DNA of 64,000 nucleotides, from the NCBI RefSeq assembly GCF_014697105.1, contig NZ_JACJRF010000010.1:62001-126000 (forward strand), written 5' to 3'. The notes under the pieces are model-generated. The model searched no databases. It was not told the DNA's origin and saw only the letters and a list, made by a program, of their open reading frames with translations. This DNA comes from Anabaena subtropica FACHB-260 (lineage in GTDB: Bacteria; Cyanobacteriota; Cyanobacteriia; Cyanobacteriales; Nostocaceae). The position numbers and the translations under genes were made by a program. Below are positions 1 to 9,412 of the stretch, in pieces. Position 1 is the first letter of the stretch. Each line of letters begins with the position of its first letter.

Positions 1-857
1 CACTGTCGCACCGCCGATGGTAAAGATGCCATCAACCTAGTCTCCATCAGAGGCTGAGTTCCCACCATCTCCCGCAACTGAGTATCTATCACACTGTTGA
101 GAAACCCCAATATTAATTCCTGCGGCTGACTAGGAAAATCTATATATAGAGGAGATTGGCAAAATTCCCCACTCCCTAATCCCTGATAAGTCCGACACAC
201 CAATGGCATTTTGGCTGCAAACTTTTCTAAGCGAGTTCCATCTACAGCACTGTCTAAAAGTACTTGCCATCTAGCACTAACAGAATTATTAGCTTGTCGC
301 TGAATAATTGGTAAAAACTTAGACCTGGAAATTAAATCTAAACTCCAACGGGCAATTTGTGACCAAAAACGTAAATCTCCACCTAAAAAAGCATTTTCTC
401 CACTAGTAATATTTAAAGGTAAAGAAGTCAGAAATTTGATAGCTGCACTGGGATGAAGACAAAAACCTTCCACACGCCAAGGTTGTAGATATGGTTGAGA
501 GTCTGTCTCAGATTCTAATGCGGCGGAATGTACAGGAGAAATTAAAACTGTTTCTTTCTTACTAGGTGAGAAAATCTCAGTTGGGAGAGCAATTATTGGG
601 GAATGAATTGGTAAATGGATTTTTGGAGAACTCGCTGATTTAGCCGTTCGCTTCTCTACGTGTTGTGGTAATAAACTAGCAATAGCCTGATGTTGAGAAT
701 ACAGCCATTCGTTTAATTCAGATGCCGAAAGTGCCAAGGGATTGAAGGCGATCGCCTCAAAATCAAAATTCACCTGTGGCGATCGCCAAGTTTCTCCCCA
801 GATAAATAAACAACTATCTTGCTCTTTTAATATCCAACTGCCGTGTAAAATTGCCAT
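1..857 (-). CDS. SNF2-type DEAD/DEAH helicase, N-terminal part only
   Basis: An open minus-strand frame runs from an ATG at 857 off the left edge, so about 285 N-terminal residues are visible and no stop is reached. It begins MAILHGSWILKEQ and continues with LFIWGETWRS, an opening I associate from memory with large cyanobacterial SNF2-family helicases that carry a SNF2-associated N-terminal domain. The helicase motor motifs would lie outside the window, so the family call is from memory of the N-terminus and not from catalytic motifs. The gene is divergent from the GNAT gene at 1061 across about 200 bases of AT-rich DNA. Confidence 0.6.
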   Translation of the reverse strand, partial: MAILHGSWILKEQDSCLFIWGETWRSPQVNFDFEAIAFNPLALSASELNEWLYSQHQAIASLLPQHVEKRTAKSASSPKIHLPIHSPIIALPTEIFSPSKKETVLISPVHSAALESETDSQPYLQPWRVEGFCLHPSAAIKFLTSLPLNITSGENAFLGGDLRFWSQIARWSLDLISRSKFLPIIQRQANNSVSARWQVLLDSAVDGTRLEKFAAKMPLVCRTYQGLGSGEFCQSPLYIDFPSQPQELILGFLNSVIDTQLREMVGTQPLMETRLMASLPSAVRQ

Positions 858-1060
858 TTTTAACTACTCAGACTTTTCTCAAATTAATAAATGTTTATTT
901 TTATCTTTCCACTAAATATAGTGAGTCAAATATTCTCTATAATAAATATTAAGGTTCATAAGTGATTACTAAAATTTATCCAAATTTAGGCAAATGCCTA
1001 CAAATAATTAAGGTTTTTCAAAAATCAAATTCGATTACTACATATCAAACAAAATAAAAC

Positions 1061-1609
1061 ATGAATTTACCTATATATAAAGTGCTAAAAAATGGGAAAA
1101 ATATAGAACTAGATTATATAAAACCTCAAGAATATGAAGATGTAAGAACAATACTCAATTTTGTAATTGATGAGGGTAAAACCTATCCACAAAATCAACC
1201 ATTATCTCAACCGGAATTTGCAGCTTACTGGTTATGTCAAGATGCCTTTGTTATTAGGTTATCTGGTGAGAATGGCACACAAAAGCCACCAACAATATTA
1301 GGGTCATTTTATATCAAGCCAAACTTTCCAGGGCGATGTAGTCATATCTGCAACGCTGGTTTTATTGTACAACCAGGATGGCGGGGTCAGGGTATAGGTA
1401 GGTTTATGGGAGAATCCATGCTCTTGGTAGCAGCCCAGTTAGGCTACAAGGCAGTGATGTTTAATTTAGTCTTTGAAACTAATATACCGTCAATTACTCT
1501 ATGGCAGTCCTTAGGTTTTGATATCATCGGCAACATTCCTGATGCAGTAAAACTAGCTGACAAAAAGGTGGTAAAAGCGCTGATCATGTATCGCGCTTTA
1601 GGGTTATAA
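1061..1609 (+). CDS. GNAT-family N-acetyltransferase
   Basis: A 182-residue protein predicted to transfer an acetyl group from acetyl-CoA to an unknown amine. The acetyl-CoA binding motif A is clear as QPGWRGQGIGRFM at about residues 104-116, with the usual beta strand before it (CNAGFIV). The C-terminal part has the typical N..S..LW..LGF pattern (NIPSITLWQSLGFDIIG). Length fits a single GNAT domain. It stands alone between the helicase gene and pnp, and nothing nearby suggests the substrate. Confidence 0.85.
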   Translation: MNLPIYKVLKNGKNIELDYIKPQEYEDVRTILNFVIDEGKTYPQNQPLSQPEFAAYWLCQDAFVIRLSGENGTQKPPTILGSFYIKPNFPGRCSHICNAGFIVQPGWRGQGIGRFMGESMLLVAAQLGYKAVMFNLVFETNIPSITLWQSLGFDIIGNIPDAVKLADKKVVKALIMYRALGL

Positions 1610-1781
1610 GAGTATGGGGGTATGGATTTTTTCCCTTACACCCTCAACCCCTCCCAAAGTGATAGTCTCATTGTGTAAGTCCCGATGTTGCTGTTTGTAT
1701 GTAACAGAAGCCAGCCATAAGGCATAAATGTTAGGATTGCCACAAAGAGAGAATAGCGTGCATAGAAGGAAAAAAAGCTGA

Positions 1782-3938
1782 ATGGCAGAATTTGATAAGT
1801 CAATATCCTTCGATGGAAGGGATATTCGACTGAAGGTAGGCCTACTAGCACCCCAAGCTGGTGGGTCGGTATTGATAGAATCGGGGGATACAGCTGTTTT
1901 AGTGACAGCGACGCGATCGCAAGGCAGAGAAGGCATTGATTTCCTTCCCCTGACAGTAGATTATGAAGAAAGATTATATGCGGCAGGGAGAATCCCTGGT
2001 GGGATTATGCGCCGTGAAGGTCGTCCGCCAGAAAAAACAATTCTCACTAGCCGTCTGATAGACCGTCCCCTGCGTCCTTTGTTCCCTTCATGGTTGCGGG
2101 ATGACTTGCAAGTTATCGCCTTAACACTGTCGATGGATGAGCAAGTACCACCCGACGTACTAGCGGTAACAGGCGCGTCCATTGCTACTCTGATTGCTCA
2201 GATTCCCTTTAACGGGCCAATGGCAGCCGTGCGGGTGGGCTTGGTAGGTGATGATTTCATTATTAACCCCACCTATGCAGAAATCGAAGCCGGAGATTTG
2301 GATCTGGTTGTAGCAGGTTCACCTGATGGCGTGATTATGGTGGAGGCAGGCGCTAATCAACTACCAGAACGAGATATTATTGAGGCGATTGACTTTGGTT
2401 ATGAGGCTGTGCGCGATTTAATTAAAGCCCAGCTAGACCTAGTAGCCGAACTCGGTCTGGAAATTGTCAAAGAAGCACCACCAGAAGTAGATCAAACTCT
2501 GGAAAATTATATCCGCGATCGCGCCAGCGACGAAATTAAGAAAATTCTGGCTCAATTTGAATTAACTAAACCCGAACGTGATGCCGCGTTGGATGTTGTT
2601 AAAGATAATATTGCCACAGCGATCGCGGAACTCCCAGAAGACGACCCGATTCGGGTAGCTGCAACTGCAAACAGCAAAGCCCTGGGTAACACTTTTAAAG
2701 ATACGACTAAATACTTCATGCGCCGGCAAATCGTCGAAGATAACGTGCGTGTTGATGGTCGTAAACTCGATCAAGTGCGTCCGGTTTCTTCTCAAGTTGG
2801 TGTTTTACCAAAGCGTGTCCACGGTAGCGGATTATTTAACCGAGGACTGACTCAGGTTTTATCTGCTTGTACTTTGGGTACTCCTGGCGATGCTCAAAAC
2901 CTCAATGATGACCTGCAAACAGACCAGTCCAAACGCTACTTACATCATTACAACTTCCCGCCTTTCTCCGTCGGCGAAACGAAGCCTTTACGCTCCCCTG
3001 GTAGACGGGAAATTGGTCACGGTGCATTAGCCGAGAGAGCCATTCTACCTGTACTACCACCAAAAGAGCAATTTCCCTACGTAATTCGCGTAGTATCAGA
3101 AGTGCTTTCCTCTAACGGTTCCACTTCTATGGGTTCGGTGTGCGGTTCCACCTTGGCATTAATGGATGCTGGTGTACCCATTCTCAAACCTGTTAGCGGT
3201 GCTGCAATGGGTTTGATTAAGGAAGGTGATGAAGTCCGAGTCCTGACAGATATTCAGGGTATCGAAGACTTTTTAGGAGATATGGACTTTAAGGTTGCAG
3301 GGACGGATGCAGGGATTACCGCCTTGCAAATGGATATGAAAATATCTGGTTTGTCTTTAGAAGTTATTGCCCAAGCCATCCACCAAGCAAAAGATGCTAG
3401 GTTGCATATTTTGGATAAAATGCTCCAAACTATTGACCAACCACGCACGGAAACTTCACCCTATGCTCCTCGCCTGTTGACTATCAAGATTGATCCAGAC
3501 ATGATTGGTTTGGTGATTGGGCCTGGTGGTAAAACAATTAAGGGCATCACCGAAGAAACCGGTGCCAAAATCGATATTGAAGATGATGGCACAGTCACAA
3601 TTTCTGCGGTTGATGAAAACAAGGCGAAAAAAGCACGTAACATTGTCCAAGGCATGACTCGTAAACTTAATGAAGGCGATGTCTATGCGGGACGTGTAAC
3701 TCGGATTATTCCCATTGGTGCTTTTGTGGAATTTTTACCTGGAAAGGAAGGAATGATCCACATCTCCCAATTAGCCGATTACCGTGTTGGCAAAGTTGAG
3801 GATGAAGTAGCTGTTGGAGATGAAGTTATTGTCAAAGTGCGCGAAATTGACAATAAGGGACGAATTAATCTCACACGCTTGGGGATACACCCAGATCAAG
3901 CAACTGCGGCGCGAGAAGCGGCGGCGGTGAATCGTTAA
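1782..3938 (+). CDS. pnp: polyribonucleotide nucleotidyltransferase (PNPase)
   Basis: A 718-residue phosphorolytic 3'-5' exoribonuclease that degrades RNA with phosphate and can add tails in reverse. In order it has a first RNase PH domain (about 1-220), an alpha-helical linker, a second catalytic RNase PH domain (about 310-550), a KH domain with [11 protein letters not shown] (about 570-585) and a C-terminal S1 domain with [19 protein letters not shown] (about 645-665). Length and domain order are normal for bacterial PNPase. The start [10 protein letters not shown] follows an AAGGAAA ribosome site. A double hairpin follows the stop. It is a core gene of RNA turnover in the cytoplasm. Confidence 0.97.
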   Translation: MAEFDKSISFDGRDIRLKVGLLAPQAGGSVLIESGDTAVLVTATRSQGREGIDFLPLTVDYEERLYAAGRIPGGIMRREGRPPEKTILTSRLIDRPLRPLFPSWLRDDLQVIALTLSMDEQVPPDVLAVTGASIATLIAQIPFNGPMAAVRVGLVGDDFIINPTYAEIEAGDLDLVVAGSPDGVIMVEAGANQLPERDIIEAIDFGYEAVRDLIKAQLDLVAELGLEIVKEAPPEVDQTLENYIRDRASDEIKKILAQFELTKPERDAALDVVKDNIATAIAELPEDDPIRVAATANSKALGNTFKDTTKYFMRRQIVEDNVRVDGRKLDQVRPVSSQVGVLPKRVHGSGLFNRGLTQVLSACTLGTPGDAQNLNDDLQTDQSKRYLHHYNFPPFSVGETKPLRSPGRREIGHGALAERAILPVLPPKEQFPYVIRVVSEVLSSNGSTSMGSVCGSTLALMDAGVPILKPVSGAAMGLIKEGDEVRVLTDIQGIEDFLGDMDFKVAGTDAGITALQMDMKISGLSLEVIAQAIHQAKDARLHILDKMLQTIDQPRTETSPYAPRLLTIKIDPDMIGLVIGPGGKTIKGITEETGAKIDIEDDGTVTISAVDENKAKKARNIVQGMTRKLNEGDVYAGRVTRIIPIGAFVEFLPGKEGMIHISQLADYRVGKVEDEVAVGDEVIVKVREIDNKGRINLTRLGIHPDQATAAREAAAVNR

Positions 3939-3948
3939 CATCGATTTG

Positions 3949-3998
3949 GGATTTTAGATAATATCTAAAATCCGCGATGCCTCTTTACGTAGGCATCG
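3949..3998. terminator. double hairpin after pnp
   Basis: Two inverted repeats lie just after pnp. GGATTTTAGA (3949-3958) pairs with TCTAAAATCC (3964-3973), and CGATGCCT (3975-3982) pairs with AGGCATCG (3991-3998). They sit between convergent pnp and the DUF423 gene and could end transcripts from either side. No long T run follows, so strength is uncertain. Confidence 0.5.
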
Positions 3999-4012
3999 CC
4001 GTAAAATCTTTC

Positions 4013-4393
4013 TTAAAACTTCATAGTAAAAGCGGCAAGGGCTAACGCACCCCAGCCAAGTAAAAAGGCGACTCCACCGAGGGGAGTGATTGCGCCTAAG
4101 ATTTTAATTCCGGTTAGGCTGAGGGCATACAAACTGCCGGAAAAAATCGCAATTCCGATGATAAACAACCACCCACTAGCTAATAAGGTAGTTGGTGGCG
4201 CTGGAGTGCGACTAATGAGGATAGCCACGAGCAAGAGCGCCAAAGCATGATACATTTGGTAACGAGCGCCAGTATCAAAAATTTCCAGCGATCGCTCACT
4301 TATTCTTTCCCGCAGGGCATGGGAAGCGAAAGCCCCGGCGGCAACTGACAAACCGCCTAAAATGGCAGCTACGCTCAAAAAAATCTGCGTCAT
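4013..4393 (-). CDS. DUF423 small membrane protein
   Basis: A 126-residue, four-helix inner membrane protein. The N-terminal pattern AAILGGLSVAAGAFASHALR followed by a GARYQMYHALALLL segment is the hallmark of the DUF423 (YgdD-like) family. Function in this family is not established. It is convergent with pnp. Length is normal. Confidence 0.9.
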   Translation of the reverse strand: MTQIFLSVAAILGGLSVAAGAFASHALRERISERSLEIFDTGARYQMYHALALLLVAILISRTPAPPTTLLASGWLFIIGIAIFSGSLYALSLTGIKILGAITPLGGVAFLLGWGALALAAFTMKF

Positions 4394-4420
4394 TAGACTT
4401 AATTGTCAATAGATAGGGAA

Positions 4421-4909
4421 TCAGACATCAAAATGATATGATACCGAACCTTCCTCATTGACTTTAAAATTAGCGTTGAATTCTTTAGCTTTGTCGTCTA
4501 AATATTCTCTAGCAACTGTTGCAGGCAACTGTGACTGCATCGCAAAGCCTAATACTGTCACACGTCCTTGATTTTCTGCAATCATCTCATAAAAAACAGA
4601 TTGTAGGCGATCGCTCAATTGCTGCTGGAGGGCTTTTTTAGAATTTCTGTTTTGTAGGTACATCCCTACACCAAGCCATGTTCCCAAAATTATTGTCGGT
4701 ACGCCAAAAATTACGCCTTGGGTAGCCGTATTATCTAGTACATGAAGGGCATCTTTATTGAGATATTCCTGCACCACCTCCTCATTCTCACCTGTGGCGA
4801 TTGGCTTGAGCATAGTATTTCTTTGAATTACCGCAGAGACAGATATTGTCAAAAACATGAATCCGAGTGTTAACAGCCAACCTGTAGCTAACTTTTCAGC
4901 AGTTTTCAT
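4421..4909 (-). CDS. hypothetical protein with two membrane segments
   Basis: A 162-residue protein I do not recognise. The N-terminus holds one hydrophobic helix (about 9-27, WLLTLGFMFLTISVSAV), then a polar stretch, then a second helix (about 66-85, VIFGVPTIILGTWLGVGMYL). A basic, Gln-rich segment (NRNSKKALQQQLSDRL) and a charged C-terminal domain follow. This suggests an integral membrane protein with a cytosolic C-terminal domain. It is codirectional with the DUF423 gene 27 bases downstream and may share its transcript. Confidence 0.7.
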   Translation of the reverse strand: MKTAEKLATGWLLTLGFMFLTISVSAVIQRNTMLKPIATGENEEVVQEYLNKDALHVLDNTATQGVIFGVPTIILGTWLGVGMYLQNRNSKKALQQQLSDRLQSVFYEMIAENQGRVTVLGFAMQSQLPATVAREYLDDKAKEFNANFKVNEEGSVSYHFDV

Positions 4910-5015
4910 TCGTTCACTCCAGATTTGAACTTTGCTTGTGATTTTAACTCCACTTCGCCGGAGGTTCCAGTAACAATTGAAAATTAAAAATTCAGGACAG
5001 TGAAAATTGATGGTT

Positions 5016-5942
5016 TCACTGTAAACAAAGATACAAAACTTCTTTCCATCGATGGACGTTGATCGTCCAAACTACATTGATATTAGGCTGTCTGTGTAGA
5101 ACTCCTAACTCATCAACGACTGTAGCACCCCTAGTTAATTCACTAGTAATTTCCACATCTACATAGTATTTACCTTGACGTGTGATCATATTCGGATCAA
5201 GAGCAACTGCGATCGCTACAGGATCAGCTAAGGTTAAACCAACAGCACCTTGCATTTTCATGGAAACATCCAAGGCTGTCTTATTGCACTCCATCGCCAA
5301 ACGCGCCCTTGCTGTGCCAAAATTCATCACGTTTTCTACCTCCGCAGGAGTCAACGCCGCATCATGACGGCTCAACTCCCAACCAACCATTTCCATCGCC
5401 ATCCCACTATGAAAGACAATCTTAGCGGCTTCTGGGTCTACCCAAATGTTATATTCAGCCGCAGGTGTGACATTACCCACCGTATTCGCTGCACCGCCCA
5501 TAATCACGCAACGCTGGACTAATGAGGCAATTTCTGGCGCTTTTAACAGTGCAGTAGCAATATTCGTCAATGGCCCCAGCGTCACTAGCGTAATTTCACC
5601 AGGATATTTTTTGATAGTGTCAATAATTGCATCGGTAGCGTGTGCTGATTGGGGCTTGCTTTTCGGCTCAGGATAGTACATATTTCCCATACCATCTTTA
5701 CCATGAAACCAATCAGCATAACTAGATTCCCGTAGCATTGGCTTGGCGCAGCCAACATATACAGGTGTGGAAGCGTTGCACACATCAAGGGTGTATAAAG
5801 CATTCTTTACCCCTTGTTCAACGGGGACGTTACCATTAACAATTGTCACCGCTACAACTTCAACATCTTGCCAGTAGTGCGCCATAATAAGCGCTACAGC
5901 GTCATCTGAGGCGGTATCTGTGTCGATAATGAATTTACGCAT
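5016..5942 (-). CDS. inosine/uridine-preferring nucleoside hydrolase
   Basis: A 308-residue N-ribosyl hydrolase that splits nucleosides into base and ribose. The calcium-binding N-terminal motif DTDTASDDAVAL (about residues 7-18) is diagnostic of the IUNH family. Further family motifs are the glycine-rich VTLGPLTNIA stretch and the VIMGGA segment near the middle. Length is normal. The start MRKFIIDTD is directly ahead of the motif, as usual. It lies upstream of the 162-residue membrane protein gene on the same strand. A role in nucleoside salvage is inferred from the family. Confidence 0.93.
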   Translation of the reverse strand: MRKFIIDTDTASDDAVALIMAHYWQDVEVVAVTIVNGNVPVEQGVKNALYTLDVCNASTPVYVGCAKPMLRESSYADWFHGKDGMGNMYYPEPKSKPQSAHATDAIIDTIKKYPGEITLVTLGPLTNIATALLKAPEIASLVQRCVIMGGAANTVGNVTPAAEYNIWVDPEAAKIVFHSGMAMEMVGWELSRHDAALTPAEVENVMNFGTARARLAMECNKTALDVSMKMQGAVGLTLADPVAIAVALDPNMITRQGKYYVDVEITSELTRGATVVDELGVLHRQPNINVVWTINVHRWKEVLYLCLQ

Positions 5943-6028
5943 TTAAAAATGGGGTAGGGAATGGGGAGTGGGGAATGAGAAATTATTGAATTTTGAATTG
6001 ATTTAGTCCCCAGTCCCCAATACCTAAT

Positions 6029-6715
6029 TCAAGTCCGTGTCGCTTCTAATATGCGGGAAAAGTAGAAGCGAGTTTTAGTAAACGCCTTTCTTTGGATAGC
6101 AAAGCCGTTGCTTTCTAAAATTTTGATGACATCGGCTTCACGGTGCAGATAGGCGCGGGTGGTTTTACTGGGGCCAGGGAAGAAACTACCAATTTTTTTG
6201 AGTAAGGCTAAAGCGCAGGTTTTTGGTGCAAAACTGAGAATAATTCTAGACTGTGCTAAAGAACAGAGATGAGAAATCATTTCATCAGCTTTTTCTTGGG
6301 GGTAGTGAATCAGCACATCCAAGCAAATAACAGTGTGATAACTACCACTCAAAGATTCCAAATCCTGCACAGCAAAGGTAGGATTTTCGGTATTTCCTAA
6401 GGTTTCTAAGGCTCTTTGTTTGCCTTCTTCTACCATTTTTTCGGAAATGTCGCTGGCATAGAGTTTAGCGCCTTCTGTCGCCAGGGGAATACTGAGACTG
6501 CCCACACCACACCCAGCGTCACAGATGGATAACTCTGCTAAATTACCATCATCTTTGAGCCAGCCGATAACACTATCCACAGTTTGCTGGTGGCCGTTGC
6601 GGATGTCGAGTTGGACTTTGTTGACTTCGCCATCGCCATAAATGCGTTTCCATCGGTCAAACCCCGTGGAATTGAAATACTCACGAACAATGGTTTTATC
6701 GTCGGCTACGTTCAT
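6029..6715 (-). CDS. chlM: magnesium-protoporphyrin IX O-methyltransferase
   Basis: A 228-residue SAM-dependent methyltransferase of chlorophyll synthesis, which methylates the C13 propionate of Mg-protoporphyrin IX. The N-terminus VREYFNSTGFDRWKRIYGDG is the conserved ChlM/BchM opening. The SAM-binding motif I is ICDAGCGVGSLSIPLA at about 83-98, followed by YASDISEKMVEEG. The C-terminal KTRFYFSRILEA is also typical. It is a core gene of a photosynthetic organism and is probably monocistronic. Confidence 0.96.
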   Translation of the reverse strand: MNVADDKTIVREYFNSTGFDRWKRIYGDGEVNKVQLDIRNGHQQTVDSVIGWLKDDGNLAELSICDAGCGVGSLSIPLATEGAKLYASDISEKMVEEGKQRALETLGNTENPTFAVQDLESLSGSYHTVICLDVLIHYPQEKADEMISHLCSLAQSRIILSFAPKTCALALLKKIGSFFPGPSKTTRAYLHREADVIKILESNGFAIQRKAFTKTRFYFSRILEATRT

Positions 6716-7005
6716 AAACTGCGATTTTTAAGGGTTCCCAATCCTTAAAATTATCATTCATAGGAAGCGCTAGGAGCGATCGCCTCCAGATATTTTTGGC
6801 AATGCGGATTTACACCAAGACGTAAGTAGGTAGTTTTTGCAGAGAGAGGCTAGTATTTTTGACTCAACACTCATCACGCAACATATAAAAAAATATACTC
6901 GCAAGTTAATAAATGTGATGAAAAACTATGTCTATAGGATATTTGCCGTTTGGAAATTGTTGATATAAACTGAATTCTCAGTTTTCATCAAGGATTTATG
7001 AAAAA
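6716..7005. other. intergenic region without a recognised gene
   Basis: About 290 bases upstream of chlM (minus) and of the 55-residue ORF (plus). It contains one HIP1 octamer near 6776 and is otherwise AT-rich. I see no RNA gene. It probably holds the divergent promoters. Confidence 0.5.
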
Positions 7006-7173
7006 ATGACAACTACACAGACTATTTGCCCCAAACAAGACAAAAAATCTGCCAAAAAAAGACAACAGTCTTTTCTTAGCATGGATATTGGCACTCCTAG
7101 AGTACCATTACGTAAAGCAAAAAAAATCAACCAAGAATATGAGTTGTTGAGTGACTGGAACCATGCTAGTTAA
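7006..7173 (+). CDS. small basic hypothetical protein (55 residues)
   Basis: The frame starts at an ATG at 7006 and ends at TAA 7171-7173. The product is a 55-residue, Lys/Arg-rich protein (MTTTQTICPKQDKKSAKK...) with a PRVPLRKAKKINQEYELLSDW tail region. I do not recognise it. A nearby upstream ATG at 6998 is closed after two codons. The reading frame is short, so conservation is needed to be sure. It converges on the unknown gene at 7183. Confidence 0.4.
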   Translation: MTTTQTICPKQDKKSAKKRQQSFLSMDIGTPRVPLRKAKKINQEYELLSDWNHAS

Positions 7174-7182
7174 TTGATTATT

Positions 7183-7758
7183 TCACTTCCACTGACATAG
7201 TTGAGCAACAGGTGTCATCCGAGGGCGATTGTATTGATAAAATCCCTCAAGATTTAGTAAAGCTTGGCGATATATAATCCACTGCACAGCATCCTGATGA
7301 TGGTTAGCAGCATTGATCAAATTACCTTGGCTTAGTGTCAATCGCTCCTCTAAATCCCATTTAAATGCAGATGTAGGTATATTATTTTGCTGCTGATTAG
7401 CCCACAATATAGATAAAGCTTCACCTGCAATCAAATTACCTTTGAGATTTCCCCGAATACAAATAAAGTTATCCGAGTGGGGATAACCATAGTAACCATC
7501 AAAGCGGTTTCCAGTTTTGTGAAAATTGGCACAAACTCCTGCACCATCCTGCCAATCTTTAGGGTCAGGTTGACTACAAAACTGGTAGTTACCATTTGCT
7601 AAATTTGCAATGTTGATTTTTTTTTCTGATATTAATGAGTAGGAATTTAAATCGAATAGTCTTTGGGGTTCTTCAATTTGTTGATCAAAAACTAGCCCAC
7701 TGGTTAACAACGCTGCAAAAATTACAAGGGTCTGTGCGAGATTGCTTCTACTCAGCAT
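7183..7758 (-). CDS. hypothetical exported protein (191 residues)
   Basis: A 191-residue protein with a short basic start and a hydrophobic segment (LAQTLVIFAALLTSGLVF, about 7-24) that looks like a signal peptide or membrane anchor. The rest is soluble, with four cysteines (QFCSQPDP, GVCANFH, NFICIRG, AQLCQW) that could form disulfides outside the cytoplasm. I do not recognise the family. It lies downstream of the 37-residue membrane peptide gene on the same strand. Confidence 0.65.
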   Translation of the reverse strand: MLSRSNLAQTLVIFAALLTSGLVFDQQIEEPQRLFDLNSYSLISEKKINIANLANGNYQFCSQPDPKDWQDGAGVCANFHKTGNRFDGYYGYPHSDNFICIRGNLKGNLIAGEALSILWANQQQNNIPTSAFKWDLEERLTLSQGNLINAANHHQDAVQWIIYRQALLNLEGFYQYNRPRMTPVAQLCQWK

Positions 7759-7817
7759 AATCTCATCCCAAATCTCAAAGAGATTGGCGCAATGGGAATA
7801 ATGGAATGAACTAATTT

Positions 7818-7931
7818 CTAAATAGCTGGGGCTGCGGAAATTACCAACAATACCAGCAGCGTCAAAACTAGAATACTGATTTTTAAAATCAGGTAAGTAT
7901 TAGGGTCAGATATAGGAAAATCGTGAGTCAT
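7818..7931 (-). CDS. 37-residue single-span membrane peptide
   Basis: The frame from ATG at 7931 to TAG at 7818-7820 encodes MTHDFPISDP followed by one hydrophobic helix (about 11-36, YLILKISILVLTLLVLLVIS) ending SAAPAI. A strong ribosome site, GGAGGTGT, sits 3-4 bases ahead of this ATG and decides it over longer in-frame starts. Cyanobacteria carry many tiny single-helix subunits of thylakoid complexes and this has that look, but I cannot assign it to a known one. Confidence 0.55.
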   Translation of the reverse strand: MTHDFPISDPNTYLILKISILVLTLLVLLVISAAPAI

Positions 7932-8336
7932 TGTACACCTCCATTTATATCTGTTGTAGAGTCTGATGAGGTAATAGGTGAATTTTGCATCGAGCCTCAG
8001 CGCCTCTATATCTCTATTGTCTCTCAAACATAGATACACGAGTTGTAAATTAAGGTTTAGGTAACATTTTTTAGTATGAGTTTAAACTGAACCTTGTGTG
8101 AGTTACTGTAGCTTGATCAGTTTTCACAAATATCTACGTGTCTTTTTATACAAATATTTATGGCTGTTGCTTCACTGTAACTACTATTATGTGTGAATAC
8201 AGTGAAAATTTGAGCTATGAGCGATCGCTCCAACTTAAAATACTGACACAGCCAATTCAGTTTGCTTTGTAACTCTGCCTTAATCTATTCTGATCAGAAT
8301 CCCCAGTGAGTTAAGCTGTACCAAAAAAAATCTAGT
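7932..8336. other. intergenic region at the probable left edge of the accessory element
   Basis: About 400 bases without a clear gene. It has one HIP1 octamer near 8221 and a perfect 14-bp palindrome at 8287-8300. The left boundary of the accessory element most likely falls here or just after, but I found no direct repeat matching the right side near 25.2 kb. Confidence 0.4.
8287..8300. promoter_or_regulatory. 14-bp perfect palindrome upstream of the zinc-ribbon ORF
   Basis: ATTCTGATCAGAAT is a perfect palindrome lying 36 bases ahead of the ATG at 8337. Its place suits a repressor or activator site for the small gene, and the flank position also allows a recombination site. No protein is implicated by the sequence itself. 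Confidence 0.4.
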
Positions 8337-8483
8337 ATGGACAGCAATAAAAATCAGAATTTATCAGAAATACTCGCAATCATCGCTAAGGGTTGCCCTC
8401 GTTGCCATTCACCAGAGGTTGAGTATGGTTGCCGAGAAAATCAGTTTGAATGTTTTAAGTGTGGGTTTCGATGGGGTAAATAG
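8337..8483 (+). CDS. 48-residue zinc-ribbon protein
   Basis: The frame from ATG at 8337 to TAG at 8481-8483 encodes a tiny protein with two CxxC pairs (KGCPRCHS at about 19-25 and FECFKCGF at about 38-44), the pattern of a rubredoxin-like zinc ribbon. Such small ribbons often bind DNA or partner proteins. It ends exactly one base before the stop of the convergent minus-strand gene at 8484. A similar-sized CxxC protein lies near the other end of the element at 23315. Confidence 0.6.
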   Translation: MDSNKNQNLSEILAIIAKGCPRCHSPEVEYGCRENQFECFKCGFRWGK

Positions 8484-8915
8484 TTACTCCTCTGGGCTGC
8501 TAGTATGCTCCTCATATTCCCTAATCTGGTAGTCAGTGCTTCGCTGCAAAAAGCGTTGAATGTCCCGCGTGTAGAATAAGCTTCTCTTAAATTTGTGATC
8601 AATCTTCTCGTTTATCTGTCCCAGAATCATTTGTAGTACGTCTTTGCGGTTAACATATTCTTGCTCATGGAGTTCAAACCGTCTTTCTAAATCGCTGATT
8701 TTTTGAGCATTACTAGCGTGAGTTTTCAGCGTCTCCTCAATTTGCGTTATTGAGATAGAAATTCTATTCATTTTGCTGATAACGCTTACCGCCAGCGTAC
8801 CAAGAACAGAAACACTAACAAGTATCCCTAAAAATATACCTGTACTTTCAAGCGTTAATGTTATCCCTGGTGATGTTGGGGGATTAATAGCCACTATGGA
8901 CTTTGAAGTATTCAT
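8484..8915 (-). CDS. small membrane protein with coiled coil, last gene of the left-arm module
   Basis: A 143-residue protein with one membrane helix (about 27-47, IFLGILVSVSVLGTLAVSVI) followed by a long charged coiled coil (about 48-130, with IEETLKTHASNAQKISDLERRFELHEQEY). It is the last gene of the minus-strand run, where tailed phages often place lysis genes, and the topology would allow a holin- or spanin-like accessory role, but nothing specific supports this. Its start is 4 bases from the upstream stop, so it is co-transcribed. Confidence 0.7.
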   Translation of the reverse strand: MNTSKSIVAINPPTSPGITLTLESTGIFLGILVSVSVLGTLAVSVISKMNRISISITQIEETLKTHASNAQKISDLERRFELHEQEYVNRKDVLQMILGQINEKIDHKFKRSLFYTRDIQRFLQRSTDYQIREYEEHTSSPEE

Positions 8916-8919
8916 TAAA

Positions 8920-9405
8920 TTAATTATTTAGCAATTGATCTAACTTAAAGTTGATATTTCCAAATTCTTGAGTTAGCAATATTTCCTCTGATGTGTCATC
9001 CACTCCGATGTACTGCCAAACAGTTACCCCAGCACGAGGGAACCATTTAGGAACCCTGATACTAACAGCGTAAGACGTAGATATCTTCTGAAAAAGTATT
9101 AAATTAACTCGGTCTAAAAACAAAGGACGACCACTAACACTAGTCGCGTCCTGACCACCCCCGATGACAATACCTGTGCTAATTTTTTGATTGATGTATC
9201 CCGCAAATCTCCACACCGAATCATTCGGGACCTCAGTATCAACACTAACAGCCAGAATAAATTTATCTAAAACAAAAGGTACTACTATCTCAGGAATCGG
9301 ATTAATTAAAGAAGTACCATTCTGCATTGGGACAGAGACAGCATTAATATTAGTTGAATAAATGCTTTCCCAATTATTACTATTATTTAATTCAACTACT
9401 CTCAC
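8920..9405 (-). CDS. hypothetical beta-rich protein (161 residues)
   Basis: A 161-residue protein that I do not recognise. It is rich in Val, Ile and Thr with regular alternating hydrophobic strands (EIVVPFVLDKFILAVSVD, TSYAVSIRVPKWF), few charges in the core, and no signal peptide. This composition suits a beta-sandwich structural protein. It sits in the left-arm operon with 4- and 7-base gaps to its neighbours. Confidence 0.65.
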   Translation of the reverse strand: MRVVELNNSNNWESIYSTNINAVSVPMQNGTSLINPIPEIVVPFVLDKFILAVSVDTEVPNDSVWRFAGYINQKISTGIVIGGGQDATSVSGRPLFLDRVNLILFQKISTSYAVSIRVPKWFPRAGVTVWQYIGVDDTSEEILLTQEFGNINFKLDQLLNN

Positions 9406-9412
9406 CGTCTGA

